This document shows, one piece after another, positions 1 to 10,635 of a stretch of DNA of 64,000 nt; within the stretch, counting starts at the first letter, position 1; each line of letters starts with the position of its first letter. The notes under the pieces are model-generated. The model saw only the letters and a program-made list of their open reading frames with translations, was not told where the DNA came from and did not search any database. The DNA is from Hippopus hippopus (taxonomy: Eukaryota; Mollusca; Bivalvia; Cardiida; Cardiidae): contig OX328097.1 of the NCBI GenBank assembly GCA_946811185.2, positions 56,573,063 through 56,637,062 on the forward strand. Reading direction: 5' to 3'. Made by a program: the position numbers and the translations under genes.

Positions 1-678
1 GGTTCACACAGAAGTCTTGGTACATTTTCAATGCCACTTGTATCTTTCTAACTCCTCAGATTAAATAAATATCTCAGGCAATGATAAACAAGCAAGATAA
101 TCCTTTAAAACTTTCCTTTGCTATTCTCCTAACAGAGGAATGATAAATCCTCTGGTTCCAAGTTCGTAATTGATTTCAAAGAAATTGAGAACATCTGGGA
201 TTGTTGAAGTTTACCTTGAAAACTCTGAGTGGTCAGTTTCTTGTGTTTTGTTCATTCCTCAAAAAATATATGTTTTGTCACTAATGTACTGGGGAACTGT
301 CTAGAGCTCTGCTGTTTTCGTAGAAAATCTGAGGTATTGTCATAGCCCTGTCGTCTACATCTTTGTTGTCCAACGGTTTTGACATTCTTTCATACTAATG
401 TCATTACTGGAGATATTTCCCTCATACTTGGGCTAGTTGTTAGCTATCAAAAGTGGAACCCACATTTATGTTTCACACAAGTAAACCCCCCCCCCCCCCC
501 CCCTTTTGACTTATTTTAATCTCTGAAAAGGATACTGGAGCCAAGCATTGCATGGTCACACAGGGCTTTTGTTTGTGTACTTGTAGTCATTGCAGCAATG
601 ACTTTCTAAGTCTTACCTATGTTTCCGCCAAAATATGTGTATAGTATAATTTTATGGTGATATTTTTAGATGGTGGAT
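1..678. other. intergenic or intronic DNA, no gene seen
   Basis: AT-rich sequence with frequent stops in all frames. The only structured item is an 18-base C run at 486-503. No splice-flanked open frame or recognisable repeat was found. Confidence 0.6.
486..503. repeat. poly-C tract
   Basis: An uninterrupted run of 18 C. A longer run of 26 C lies at 30689-30714. Homopolymers of this length are prone to length errors in assemblies. Confidence 0.9.
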
Positions 679-905
679 TTTAACCGTATATCACACAATC
701 CAAGTTTTAATGACCCTTAAGTAGACAACTTTTGAAAACATTATGGGAAAAGGAGAACATGCTGATAACCATCATTTTCTCCTTTTCCTACAATGTTTTC
801 AACCCTTCCCAAAACCAATTTCATTTTTTCCATTACATTTATTTTGTCATCTGCAAATGCTATTATATTAAAAGAAAAATTATATTCTAAATCTTTATCT
901 TGCCT
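679..905 (-). mobile_element. TTAA-1 MITE, degraded copy
   Basis: Starts at a TTAACC tip. It keeps the central hairpin (ACATTATGGGAAAAGGAG and its inverted partner near 775-805) and the 'tcatctgcaaatgct' right arm. The right tip is eroded. Oriented opposite to the element's reference direction, which I define as the strand reading TTAACTCTTTACC then GCAGACGAC. Confidence 0.6.
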
Positions 906-1266
906 TGAATGCAATAGATCTGGCTCAAGTTATAGATCCTTTTGATTTGGCTCTAAATTTGTTTCTAGAAGTCCATTATTTTATGCACATGGCAATCCAT
1001 GTGTTTTGTTTAGCTAGAGGTTGATATTTCAGCTATTGAGTCAGTAGACTGACTCACTGCTCAGGTGTGCCGACTCTATATTATGGGTATACAAAACAAT
1101 AGAATACTAAGTTCTCTTTTTAAGTTGGCTGTTGTTTACATGATGACTTTATATGTATCATGAATCATGGAGATGCATCAAATCCCCTTCTGCCAGAGCT
1201 TAAATTTTTGTTGGCTACGAATGAGCAATAAGGATGGGGCACTGAATGCAAACTGGGCATGAGTAC

Positions 1267-2110
1267 CTGTGTTCCCACCTCTGCATATTCCTGCGTAAAT
1301 CACATAATGAAATTAAAGTTCAGGTTACAAATATTGGTTAATTGTGATACCTCTCATATGAAAAAAACATGGGCAAATAAAAGCCTTTATTGGGTTTTCC
1401 TGATTGATTGTCTGACTTTCCTTTCTTAGTTCTGAATTCCTGTAGCCCGTTTTTGTAAACTCTTCAGGCATATACCTATCTATTGCCAATTGCACATGCA
1501 ATATTGCCATGTAAACATCCAGAACTCACACAGCAACATTTTGTATGTGAAAAAAGAAATGGAATCTTTTTGTTCTACATCTGGGCATCCAGCGATGATG
1601 TATGTTTTTGTCTGTTGCCGGTAAACATCAGGAGAGCAATCAGTACAAGCGTGTTTTAGCCTCGGCAGAACCAAATTGTTCATGCTGATCAAGAGCATTC
1701 AAGTAGTGAAAAACAGAATTTTCTTGACAATATTCTATGAAAAAGAAAGGACAATGGTCTGTATGACATGTGCTAAGGCTAATAAGGAATCCAGATAGGC
1801 TGTAAATGCTTTTGTGTCTGGGTGCAAAAATTATTAATGGTCTGCCCTGGTAAGGCATCAGCAAGCAAAGAACATTTTTTAGCCTATCTGACCTAAAAAC
1901 AAAAGCACTACATAGATACTGCTACAAAAATAGTTACAAAGAAAATGCAGCTGATAGTTGAATTCCAACTTTGCACAGCACCCTATATGTATCGCTATAC
2001 CAGTAGTTGGTAACTATTATTGCCATACCCTGTAAAATGAAATCTTACCCCCAGATTTTCAGCGTTTAGGGTAGGTGTACTCTCGATATAAAAAACTAGC
2101 GGGAACACTG
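1267..2110. mobile_element. hAT-like non-autonomous element, old copy
   Basis: The left tip reads CTGTGTTCCC and the right tip GGGAACACTG, inverted repeats of the CAGTGTTCCC type common in the hAT superfamily. The interior shares blocks with 17593-18145, such as 'gcgtaaatcac', 'aaatattggtta' and 'gattttcagc', so both derive from one family. I could not make out a clean 8-bp target duplication. The minus-strand open frames here (61-74 codons) resemble no transposase domain I recognise. Confidence 0.55.
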
Positions 2111-2218
2111 GTATACATCAATTAGTACCTCTGTCACAGATGCAACACTGAATTCCTTTCAAACAGTTCAACTCCTTTCATACAAATATTCCAAAAAGGC
2201 ACAACACTGTCAACATCA

Positions 2219-2431
2219 TTAACTCCTTCACTACTGAATGAATAAATTTCATTTTCTCAAAGGCTTCAAATACATTTCAACTACAGGATTAAGCGACAAT
2301 TTGTTCATAATCTAGAATAAAACAGTGGACAGTGTAGATCAGAGATCAGACTGCACATTCTGTGCAGTCTGATCTTGATCTACACTGTCTACAAAAGCTT
2401 CTGGTGTTGTCTGTGGTATGGAAAGAGATAA
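2219..2431. mobile_element. TTAA-2 MITE
   Basis: About 213 bp between TTAA (2219) and a decayed ATAA (2428), with tips CTCCTTCACTA and GTATGGAAAGAG. A strong palindrome lies at its centre (GATCAGACTGCACA / TGTGCAGTCTGATC, about 2332-2392). Closely related to 11321-11536, sharing the flanks 'cataatctagaat' and 'aaaagcttctggtgttgtct'. Confidence 0.75.
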
Positions 2432-2972
2432 CAGATGTTTTTTGCTGGATTTTGATGGTATTTAGAGGAATCGGGCATCCAAAAAATGTTGGTACAGTGC
2501 AGAATAAGTGCTTCTCTGATGTATCATTAATCAGTTCTTGTACACTTGTACTGAATTTGCTTTATTTCAGGACAAATATTAGAGCGTTTGTTTTGACAAA
2601 TAGAACAGCTGTTTGACAGTTTGGGTGCTCTGGGTTAGCTTTAGATGATTTGATACTTTTTACTGTTGGATATCTTAAAGATGTTACAATTCTCAAAAGA
2701 ATGATTACTGAAACAAACATTTGTTTCATTTTTATGTGTTCAAGAATCAAAACTTAATCTGTACAATGATCTGAAGGTGTGTTTGTTTGTTTAGTGTTCA
2801 AACCTCTTTAGACCGCTACCATACCCATTTGAGTTTAGTATGTTCCTGCAGCTCTATGCAGCTTCGGAGCATGTGTTAAGATAGTGGCAGCTTTGAAATT
2901 GCAAAATATAAGTTATTTTTTCGGATTAAACATAATTATCCCTTCATAGATTTAGTCTCCTAGAGATTAGGG

Positions 2973-3202
2973 TGAACCCTTTACCGCACAATGCTGATTT
3001 TTAACGACCCTGGGAAAGAAGCCTCTTGAAAACATTGTGGGAAAAGGAGAAAATGCTGGTAAACAGCATTTTCTTCTTTTCCCACAATGTTTTCTATCCT
3101 ATCAAAGAAAAACTTGCACCATTTGAGCCACATTGAAATTGTTGTCTGCACATGCTTTCAATTTGGACAAGGCTAAAATTTTCTCGTCTGGTAAAGGGTT
3201 AA
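2973..3202 (-). mobile_element. TTAA-1 MITE, near complete
   Basis: 230 bp from TGAACCCTTTACC (first TTAA mutated) to GGTAAAGGGTTAA. The central palindrome is intact except for mismatches near its centre. It lies in the intron upstream of the Ig exon. Confidence 0.85.
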
Positions 3203-3300
3203 ACAATTTGAATTATGTCTACTTGGTCAACGAGAATGGACTAGAAAGCATTTGCAAGTGAGACAGATGATTCAACTCAAATTATGAGATTTGGCTTTTG

Positions 3301-3515
3301 CTCTATACTAAACAACATTAAGTTTTGAACTTGTCTGAATTCAAAGCGCTTGCAGACAAATTAAATGTGACTCAAATAACGGAATTTAGAAGTGAAAGGG
3401 CAGAAAACTTTGTGAGAGAAGAAGAAAAATGCTAGTTACCAGCAAACCACAAAGTTTTCCAAAGCCGTCTCCCTCAGGGTCATTAAAACTTGGGATTGTG
3501 TGGTAAAGCGTTTAA
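3301..3515 (+). mobile_element. TTAA-1 MITE, diverged
   Basis: Left tip eroded ('actaaacaaca'); body shows 'gcttgcagacaaattaaatgtg'-type sequence and the right end 'gtggtaaagcgtttaa'. One hairpin arm is partly lost. It ends 95 bp before the splice acceptor of the Ig exon, so it sits close to the region where branch point and pyrimidine tract are expected. Confidence 0.7.
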
Positions 3516-3610
3516 AGGGTAGGTACATTCTGGGAGAAAAAGAAGAAAATACTGGACTGTTTGATCAAAGATAATACAGATTGACTATAATTTTTTTCTC
3601 TATTTTTCAG

Positions 3611-3913
3611 CTCTCAATGTCAGTGTAGCTCAAGATACATTTTACTTCAGTCGCAAACCCACAGATCAGGCTGTCGTTGAAGGAACTGAACTGACGCTTC
3701 ATTGCGATGTCTCAAACAGGCGACACATATCCTTTCAGTGGATTCAAAACAGTAAGCCAGTCACTAATACGAGTCGTAAGTTTCAAGATGGAAGTAATTT
3801 ACGAATCTTGAGAGTCACAAGGGAGCAGGACACCGGTCCGTTTCAGTGTATTGCCACCAATGCAACAACAGGATTTTCTCTACAAAGCGGTGAAGCCAGT
3901 TTAGACATACAAT
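3611..3913 (+). CDS. internal exon encoding one Ig domain, PTK7/off-track-like
   Basis: A 303-bp exon between a strong acceptor (pyrimidine tract then TTTTTCAG, ending 3610) and a consensus donor (AAT|GTAAGT at 3914). It opens with two bases of a split codon, encodes 100 residues, and leaves one base (T) for the next exon: a symmetric phase 1-1 exon, usual for Ig domains. Residues seen: Cys31 (ELTLHCDV), Trp43 (ISFQWIQN) and Cys79 in D-x-G-x-F-x-C, the full canonical Ig set with Phe for the usual Tyr. N-glycosylation sequons lie at residues 2, 52 and 83. The domain would be extracellular. The order of motifs, the TTG...GEASLDIQ ending and the Trp codon that T+GG would make recall the first Ig domain of PTK7, a catalytically dead receptor kinase of Wnt/planar polarity signalling. 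That family call is from memory of the motif pattern. Other neural Ig proteins remain possible; the Ig exon itself is near certain. Confidence 0.9.
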
Positions 3914-3929
3914 GTAAGTTAATTTCTAT

Positions 3930-4210
3930 TTGTATTGTTCTTTACCAGACAATTTAATGTTTTTTGCAACTGTTTGAAAGAGGGCTTTTGAAAAAAAATA
4001 AGACAAAAGGAAAAAATGCTGAAGAAAAAACATTGCATCGTTTGTTAAAAGTTTATTTATGAGTGACAGCATTGTAACCCCAGTCTTTGCACCAGTCGTC
4101 CAAAAACTACAATGAATTACAGAAAAGTGAAACATTGAAGGGAAGAGAAAATACATCTTTGAAAAAAATACAAAATGTTGCAGGAAAAAAAGCAATTTTG
4201 GTAACAAACG
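3930..4210 (-). mobile_element. TTAA-1-related fragment, very degraded
   Basis: Starts 'tctttaccagacaatt' and carries 'gagggcttttgaaaa' and 'aaaggaaaaaatgctg', but the palindrome and right end are scrambled. It begins some 17 bases after the Ig exon's donor site. Confidence 0.4.
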
Positions 4211-4344
4211 TCTTTTGATGTCTGTTGATATTTTTCAAAAGCAACTGTGTACTGCACTGACATGAAAAAAGGACATAGAGAGAAAAGATTTCAAATTAAA
4301 TATTGCAATTATAAGTCAAGGCTATTTTGGGCAAAACACTTCTA

Positions 4345-4420
4345 ATAACATTAATCAATGTACACCCAAGATCAGGCTGCTTATTCTGTATAGTCTGGTC
4401 TTGAGCCACATTATTATTAG
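4345..4420. mobile_element. TTAA-2 hairpin core fragment
   Basis: 'aagatcaggctgcttattctg' followed by an imperfect inverted copy ending 'tcttgagccaca'. No element ends are visible. Confidence 0.45.
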
Positions 4421-4513
4421 TGAAAGTATGTTAAAAGTATTCACAGGTTTGAGATCAAAATTTGGAAAATACTAAATTTTGAAAATTACAAATGAGGTAT
4501 GTCATGTACGGTG

Positions 4514-4746
4514 TTGACCCTTTACCAAACAACCCCGGGGTTTTATTAACCCTTTGGAAAAAAAAGCTGATTGAAAACATTGTCGGGAAGGGTTAAATGC
4601 TGCTAGCCAGCATTGTTTCCTTTTCCCACAATATATTTCACCCTTTCAAAGCCAAATCTAATAATTTCAAATCCATTTAAATTGTTGTCAGCAAATGCTG
4701 TTCAGTTTGGAGAGGTCAAAAGTTTTGTCCTTTGGTAAAGAGTTAA
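4514..4746 (-). mobile_element. TTAA-1 MITE, complete
   Basis: 233 bp from TTGACCCTTTACC to GGTAAAGAGTTAA. The hairpin is weakened by several changes ('gtcgggaagggttaaatgct'). Confidence 0.8.
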
Positions 4747-4775
4747 CCGGGTGAGAGGAGAGATGAACGAAGAGT

Positions 4776-4896
4776 AACTGGTAGAATACTGAAGAAAGAA
4801 TAACCAGAAGTGTACTTAACGAAGAATAACTGGTAGAGTGCTGAATAAAGAAAAACTGGTAGAGTGCTGAATAAAGAATAACCAGTAGAGTGCTGA
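4776..4896. repeat. 26-bp minisatellite, about 4.5 units
   Basis: The motif 'ctggtagagtgctgaataaa' recurs with starts 26 bases apart (about 4780, 4805, 4832, 4858, 4884). It lies between a TTAA-1 and a TTAA-2 element. Confidence 0.85.
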
Positions 4897-5095
4897 GTAA
4901 ACCCAACAGACATTTTCAGTGTAGAAATACAACCCAAATATCTGCAGTTTCATGGTTGCTTTTGTTCTACATAGTTTTAGCAAAGAGGACAGTGTGGTTC
5001 AAATATCACACTGCTCATTCTGTGCCATCTGATCTTAATCTACACTTGCCACAAAAGTAAATTTATCTGTGAAGGTGCCTTATGGGTTACAATGT
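4880..5095. mobile_element. TTAA-2 MITE, diverged
   Basis: Shares 'aacccaacagacat', 'aacccaaatatctgcagtt' and 'tagcaaagaggacagtgt' with the clearer copy at 39217-39427. The hairpin is imperfect and the ends are not clear. Confidence 0.55.
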
Positions 5096-5380
5096 AGTAT
5101 TTCCTAGATTTTAGAGACCTGGTTAATATTGTGAAGAGATTTTTAAGGCGGATGTTATCTGGCATAAGTAGCCATTTCTTCTTGACTTTTCTCTAAACAG
5201 TGTGAAGTGGTAACTTATTCTTTTGTGTAAATGTTTGTTTTTAGTGATGTAATAATTTAACCTTTATGTGCTCAGCAGAGTAAATATTTGCCAATAAGGT
5301 TAAAATGGGTATATTCATGCTTAAACCCCTTTATTTGAATGTAAACCCCACTTTTATAACTTGTCCCTGAGAGTGCTACA

Positions 5381-5608
5381 TTAACCCTGTACCAAACAAC
5401 ATATTTTTAGACTTACCCAATTTCAAAGCATGTGCAGACGACAAATTTAATGTGGCTAAAATGATGGAAGTTGTGAATGAAAGGACAGAAAACATTGTGG
5501 GAAAAAAGAAAATGCTGGTTACTGGCATTTTCTCCTGTTCCCACAATGTTTTCAAAAGCCTTCTCTTCTAGGGTAGTTAAAACTTGGGATTGTATGTTAA
5601 ACGTTTAA
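5381..5608 (+). mobile_element. TTAA-1 MITE, complete
   Basis: TTAACCCTGTACC at the left, 'gtatgttaaacgtttaa' at the right, with 'gcagacgacaaatttaatg' inside. The hairpin lies at about 5490-5553. Confidence 0.8.
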
Positions 5609-5679
5609 CAAAATAAACTTCCTTAGTCAGCAAGAAGTATATCGAAATTTCAAGGCTGTTTTGGTCAGAAAATTTCACA

Positions 5680-5750
5680 GACCAGCAGACAGTGTAGATC
5701 CAAGTTCAGACTGCGTGCTCTATACAGTCTCATCTTGGGTTTAACCAACT
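5680..5750. mobile_element. TTAA-2 hairpin core fragment
   Basis: 'gcagacagtgtagatccaag' then 'ttcagactgcgtgctc' and an inverted partial copy. No element ends can be made out. Confidence 0.5.
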
Positions 5751-5898
5751 CTGAATACAAAAGAAGTTCAAAATGTGCTTTGCACTCTAAAGATTTACTG
5801 AGGCTAAATATGGAGGCTGAATTTTCTAGTTGTCAAGAAGTGATGTAACCAGATTTTCTCATTTTGTCCCAATATTTAATACCCTTTCTAATACAAAT

Positions 5899-6058
5899 GA
5901 ACCACGCTCTGGCAAAAGGGGGCTTAATGCATCAATGTGATTCTTGATACCGGCCCAAGTCATCACATAATTATGGTCAGTGCGCGGACTGCGCAGGCTG
6001 ACCTGGGTCGATACTTTTTGCTGATGCATTAAGCCCCCTTTTCACTGAGCACGGCTCA
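5899..6058. mobile_element. TA-1 MITE, internally deleted
   Basis: Inverted ends 'gctctggcaaaagggggctt' and 'aagcccccttttcactgagc', with the GC-rich palindrome 'gcgcggactgcgcaggctg' near one end. At 160 bp it has lost about 100 bp compared with 19667-19930. Confidence 0.75.
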
Positions 6059-6353
6059 AATGTAATTATTAGAGACACCTTTTCTCCCTGCAAAAGCTTA
6101 AAGTTTGGGGTACGGTGAAATTCCTTTGTTTGGTAAAGGGATAAATTACATACATCCATGAATAAATCCATATTGCCAGAAGTATATACCGGGAATATTG
6201 GAACTGCCATACCTAATTTAGAACTGTCAATATTTCTTCAAGACTAAACTATGTTTGACAACTTATTATTCTGCTATTCAAGGCACAGATTTACATATCA
6301 TTGCCACTAACTTAACCATTATCCCTTCAAATCCAAATGTAAACAGAACATAC

Positions 6354-6584
6354 TTAACTCTAAATTACCAGACTATAATATTTTGGACTTGCAAAATCAG
6401 AGAGCATTTGCATATGACATGAAATGTTGTTCAAAAGATGATGTCTGTGGAAGGGTAGAAAGCATTGTTTGAAAAAGGAGAAAATGATGCTTACCTGTGT
6501 ATTTGTTCTCCATTTTCTATGAAATTTTCAAAAGCTGTACTCTGTAGGGTCATTAAAACTCAGATTTGTCTGGTAGGGGGTTAA
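6354..6584 (+). mobile_element. TTAA-1 MITE, complete but diverged
   Basis: 231 bp between TTAA at 6354 and TTAA at 6581. Tips are CTCTAAATTACC and GGTAGGGGG. Much of the hairpin complementarity has decayed. Confidence 0.75.
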
Positions 6585-6843
6585 CCCATTATGGCTCAAG
6601 TCACTAAAGACTTAATCTTCATCTTTTGCTCTTGTGGTAAATAACTTTTGAATGTTTTGTAGGAAAATGAGCTATTGTTTGATGTTACAAAGATTTGCTC
6701 CTTTACCAACAATGTTTATTGAAATATTGAAAATAGTATGGCAGTTACATGGGTTGTTCCCCCCTCATTATTCTTCTTTGTGACAGTTGCATGTCTCAGC
6801 AACTAAAATTTCAAAGAACCTGACAAAAAACACAGTCAAAATA

Positions 6844-7068
6844 TTAATTTTTTTTTTAAAGATATGTCATTTTCAAATTCAAAGCATTAGCAGACAAAAA
6901 GTTAAATATGTCTCAAGTAATTACAGTGTTTGTCTTGAGACTGGTAGAAATCAATGCATGAAAAGGAGAAAATGCTGGTTAACAGTATTTTCTCTTTTTC
7001 ATGTGCTGTTTTTGAAAACTATCCTTCTTAAGGTTGTTAAAACTGGGGATTGTTTTGTAAAATTTAAA
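6844..7068 (+). mobile_element. TTAA-1 MITE, degraded
   Basis: The body 'aattcaaagcattagcagac', a diverged hairpin ('aaaggagaaaatgctggtta') and 'ggggattgttttgtaaaatt' at the right. TTAA tips are eroded. A 94-codon open frame here is an accident of the element. Confidence 0.6.
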
Positions 7069-7481
7069 TAGATGAAATTATGCTCCTTGTTTAGTTGCTT
7101 ACGATAGGAAACAGTGCTAAATAGATCCCATCATCAAGTGTGATTTAGGTTGATTCAAACTTCATGTAATGAGTCCATTTGTCTGCACAGGTGTTTTATC
7201 TCCACTTTAACAAGAGACTAGTGACCGATAGTGGACTGATAGTGGTCAATATAATGACCAGTCCAGGCATTCCTTGATCATACAGAAAAAATACAGTCCA
7301 TTATAAATGTCAGCCTGTCAATACCTTCCACCTGAATACTCTTGAGACTTTGATGATACCAGTAAGCTTTTTCCTCATCCAGCCCGACCTTTTGCTACAA
7401 TGTTTTCAATAAAAGTCTGCCTTGCAATGCTAGAAAAATCCTATGCAGGTTGGTAATGTTGTTGATAACCAAGAAAAGAAC

Positions 7482-7745
7482 ATACTCATTACCAAACAGC
7501 AGAATTTTAGTCTTGCCCAAATTGAAAGCATTTGTATATGACAAATGTGACTAAAATGATATAATTTGTCTTTGAAATGGGATAAAAGATTATGGAACAA
7601 AATTTAATGTGTATAAAATGATACAACTTGTCTTTGAAAGGGGATGAAACATTATGGGACTAGAAGTAAATGCTGGTCATTTTCTCCTTTTTTCATAATA
7701 GATTCAAGCACTTGTTTTCCGTAGGGACCATAAAACATGGGATTG
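7482..7745 (+). mobile_element. TTAA-1 MITE with internal duplication
   Basis: Left tip 'actcattaccaaacagcaga'. A ~63-bp stretch ('ttgtctttgaaa...aaaatgata') occurs twice in tandem (about 7557-7620 and 7620-7660), lengthening the copy. The right hairpin arm is decayed. Confidence 0.6.
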
Positions 7746-7749
7746 TTGT

Positions 7750-7860
7750 GTAAATAAATGGTTGGTTGATTGACTGACTGACTGACTGATCAATCGATCG
7801 ATCAATTGACCGACCAATCAATCGACCGATCGATCGCTTGATTCATTGATCCACCGTTTG
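7750..7860. repeat. degenerate tetranucleotide tract (TTGA/CTGA/GATC)
   Basis: Runs of 'ttgattgactgactgactga' pass into 'atcgatcgatcaattgaccg' and back. The tract is self-complementary, with several GATC and CGATCG sites. Confidence 0.85.
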
Positions 7861-7917
7861 ATAGGTGTTTTACACTATATTCAACATTAAATCAGTCAAG
7901 TCATGGTTACAAGCCAA

Positions 7918-8075
7918 TCATGTGTGTCCTGTGTTTCACCAGTACAAGTCTAGGGCTCTGAAGTGCCTTGCCCAAGGATACTCCTATGGATAACCCAGTG
8001 TTTCAAGTCGGGATTGAGTCCTGGACCTGCAGGTTAGGAATCCTGCACCTTATCACAGAGTCACTTAGGACCCCG
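7918..8075 (-). mobile_element. tRNA-derived SINE
   Basis: Read on the minus strand: a box-A-like start ('taagtgactctgtgataagg'), a box-B-like 'ggactcaatcc', then a conserved tail 'gagtatccttgggcaaggca'. The tail also occurs at 59385-59545. RNA polymerase III promoter boxes point to a tRNA-headed SINE. Confidence 0.65.
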
Positions 8076-8224
8076 TATGGGATATACTTATGGTAATAAT
8101 AACAAATGAAGTTTAATTTAGATTTTTCAGCAATTAAAGTTCTCAACTCTTTCATGGAAATATTATAATATTGTTACGATAAAAAGCAATTTTTCTATAA
8201 GTCTTTGCCACACAAAAATAAATG

Positions 8225-8432
8225 AGACTGATCCAAATTGAAAGCATGTTGCAGACGACAAAATTAATGTGGCTCAAATGATTGGATTTGTTTCTGAAAG
8301 GTTGAAAAACATTCTGGGAAATGGAGAAAATGCTGCATGGTTACCAGCATTTTCTCCTTTTTCCCCTGAGTGTTGTCAAAAGCTTTCTTTCACAGGGTCG
8401 GTAAAACCCGAGATTGTGTAGTAATGGGTTAA
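8225..8432 (+). mobile_element. TTAA-1 MITE, left tip missing
   Basis: Begins within 'ctgatccaaattgaaagcat' and ends 'gtgtagtaatgggttaa'. The hairpin has short insertions ('atgctgcatggttaccagca'). Confidence 0.7.
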
Positions 8433-8873
8433 ACTTAGCAAAATAAAGACATTGCCCATTGAAGTGGAAAGTGAAAAATGCAACTTTTCAAAAACAGGCT
8501 GAGTTATTGACTGTAAATTAACAAGCACCTGGTCAATGGTCATCTACTGGTCAATTTTGAGTATTTTTAAATTCTTCATTTTGGTCAATTTACTAGTGAT
8601 TTTCTTTTGGTTGAAACACTTTATTTCAACAGTTTTTCTGTGTCTCTTTACCTTTGCCCAGTCATTTGTGATAGCATTCATTTCTACCCTTTCTTGTACA
8701 TATCTCCAGAAACAAATATTGAGATCTAATTCAGCTTTGATAACACTGTGACAGAATGAGAAATTGCCCAATTTAGCAAATTTTCTTTTAACACAGTGTC
8801 ATTGTGACTCGTCATATTTAAATTAAATGGTGATAATAGTGAAACTATTTTTTTTTTAAGTTTTTAAACCCTT
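8433..8873. other. AT-rich spacer, no gene seen
   Basis: A 71-codon plus-strand open frame is hydrophobic and Phe/Leu-rich, as expected of T-rich intron DNA. It has no splice context or domain. Confidence 0.6.
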
Positions 8874-9088
8874 ACCAGACGACAAAATTTTAGCCATGTC
8901 CAAGTTGAAAGCATTTGCAGACGACAATATCAGTGTGGCTTAAATGGTACAATTTTTAGCTGATAGAAAACATTTGTGGGAATAGGAAAAAATGCTGGTT
9001 ACCAGCATTTTCTCCTTTTTCCACAATGTTTTCAAAAGGCTTCTTTCCAAGGGTTGTTAATAGTTGGCATTGTGCAGTAAAGCGTTAA
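8874..9088 (+). mobile_element. TTAA-1 MITE
   Basis: TTAAACCCTTACC left tip, 'gcatttgcagacgacaatat' body, right tip 'cagtaaagcgttaa'. Hairpin present with mismatches. Confidence 0.8.
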
Positions 9089-9111
9089 TTGTAAAGTCAC
9101 AGCCCTTAGAC

Positions 9112-9332
9112 TTAACTCTTTACAGAACAATCCTAAGTGCTCCAGGACTGGGGGAAGAAAGTTTTTGAAAACATTGTTTGAAATGAAGAAAATACTGGTT
9201 ACAGGCATTTTCTCCTTTCCCATAACATTTTCTACTATTTCATATTCAAATCCCATCATTTTTGGCACATTTCATTTATCATCTGCTTTCACTTTGGACA
9301 AGTCTAAAATTTTGTCATCTGCTAGAGAGTAA
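9112..9332 (-). mobile_element. TTAA-1 MITE
   Basis: TTAACTCTTTACAGAACAATCC at the left. The right tip decayed to 'gctagagagtaaaa'. Lies 24 bp after the previous copy, in the opposite direction. Confidence 0.7.
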
Positions 9333-9673
9333 AATAGATTGTTGCTGAGTTGAACAAGTTCGCACTATCCCATTTCTAGCTTATTAGTGCCTGCTGAGTG
9401 AGTGTGAAATGAAAGTCTTTGTTTGGGCAGGTCTAATGGGGTCCCAAGTTGAAATCTTTTGATGCGTGCACTTGTGACCCCCCTCACTTCTCTTCTTCAA
9501 CAGCTTATTTATTTTGGTATTTTTGTTTGATTTAACAGGTTGTCATAAAGGTGTGCTGCCCCTCAATGGGTTGCAAGTTCAAAAAGACTTTTTATCTGTG
9601 TTTTACCATGTTTCCCGTTATATTGTAAGATTGAGTCCTGGTATCTGTGTGGTTGATTAAATTTTAATCACCC

Positions 9674-9907
9674 TTAACTCTCTGCCAGATGCCAAAGACT
9701 TGTCCAAATTCAAAATGTTTGTAGGTGACAAATAAATGGGGCTTAATTGATGGGGTTTTTCTCAAAAAGAATAGAAAACATTGTGAAATATAGGAGAAAA
9801 TACTTGTTACCGGTATTTTCTCTTTTCCCCCACAATGTTTTCAAGAGGCTTTTTGCTCTAGGGTTGTTGTTAAAATGTTGGATTGTTTGATAAAAACTTG
9901 TAGTTTA
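9674..9907 (+). mobile_element. TTAA-1 MITE, first of an abutting pair
   Basis: TTAACTCTCTGCCAGATGCC left tip. Its right TTAA (9904-9907) is also the left TTAA of the next copy. Confidence 0.75.
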
Positions 9908-10136
9908 ACTCTTTACCAAATGGCAAAATTTTAGACTGGTCCAAATTCAAAGCATTTGCTGATGACAAATTAGATGTGGGTCAAATGATTGGATTTTTTT
10001 TTTCTGAAAGATTAGAAAACTTAGGGGAAAGGACAAAATGCTGGTTACCAGCATTTTCTTCTTTCCTCACAATGTTTTCAAAAGGCTTCTTCCTTTAAGG
10101 GTCATTAAAACACAAGATGGTATGGTAAAGGGTTAA
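9904..10136 (+). mobile_element. TTAA-1 MITE, second of an abutting pair
   Basis: TTAACTCTTTACCAAATGGC to GGTAAAGGGTTAA. Better preserved than its neighbour, so probably the later arrival. Confidence 0.85.
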
Positions 10137-10229
10137 TTCGTTTTTCCTGCATGGCAGAATTTCAGACTTTTGCAAAGTGAGAGTACATGTATTCACAAAT
10201 AAAATATAGATAGAAATAAAATGTCTTCC

Positions 10230-10345
10230 TAATGTTGTTATTTGTCCTTAAAAGGGCTGAAAAAAATGTGGGAAAAGTTACATGGAGTCACAATGTTTTT
10301 TAAAAAATCTTCCTCCTCAGAATTGTTTAAACTTTTAATCTTTTG
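10230..10345 (+). mobile_element. TTAA-1 fragment
   Basis: Shows 'ttgtccttaaaagggctgaa', 'aaaatgtgggaaaag' and 'cacaatgttttttaaaaaat' only. Both tips are absent. Confidence 0.45.
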
Positions 10346-10564
10346 CTTTTCAGTTAATACATGAACTCCTTTTAAAAACAAACTAGCATCGGAAAATTTT
10401 GAAAACATCCTTGTGGACAACAACATCTAAAGTTTCATACATCAATACATGCGAAAAGATCGTGGCAAAAAGAAAAAAAAAATGCTTTTTGTGAGCAATT
10501 TTTCCAAGGCCAAAATATTTTCAAAGCTTAGTCTGTTGCATGAAAAAAAGTTTCTGTTTGAGTT

Positions 10565-10620
10565 TATAAATTAAACTGCATGTTCTATGTAGTTTGATCT
10601 TGATCTGTACTATCCATATA
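10565..10620. mobile_element. TTAA-2 hairpin half
   Basis: 'tgcatgttctatgtagtttg' then 'atcttgatctgtactatcca', the right half of the TTAA-2 palindrome. Confidence 0.5.
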
Positions 10621-10635
10621 GCACCTTATGTTTTC

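Noticed and set aside
1325..1864. Three overlapping minus-strand open frames of 61-74 codons
   Set aside because: They lie inside the hAT-like repeat, overlap one another in different frames, and show no hAT, zinc-finger or other motif.
8536..8771. Hydrophobic 71-codon frame resembling a membrane protein
   Set aside because: Phe/Leu/Ile richness is expected from T-rich intron DNA, and the opposite strand is equally open. No start context or splice sites.
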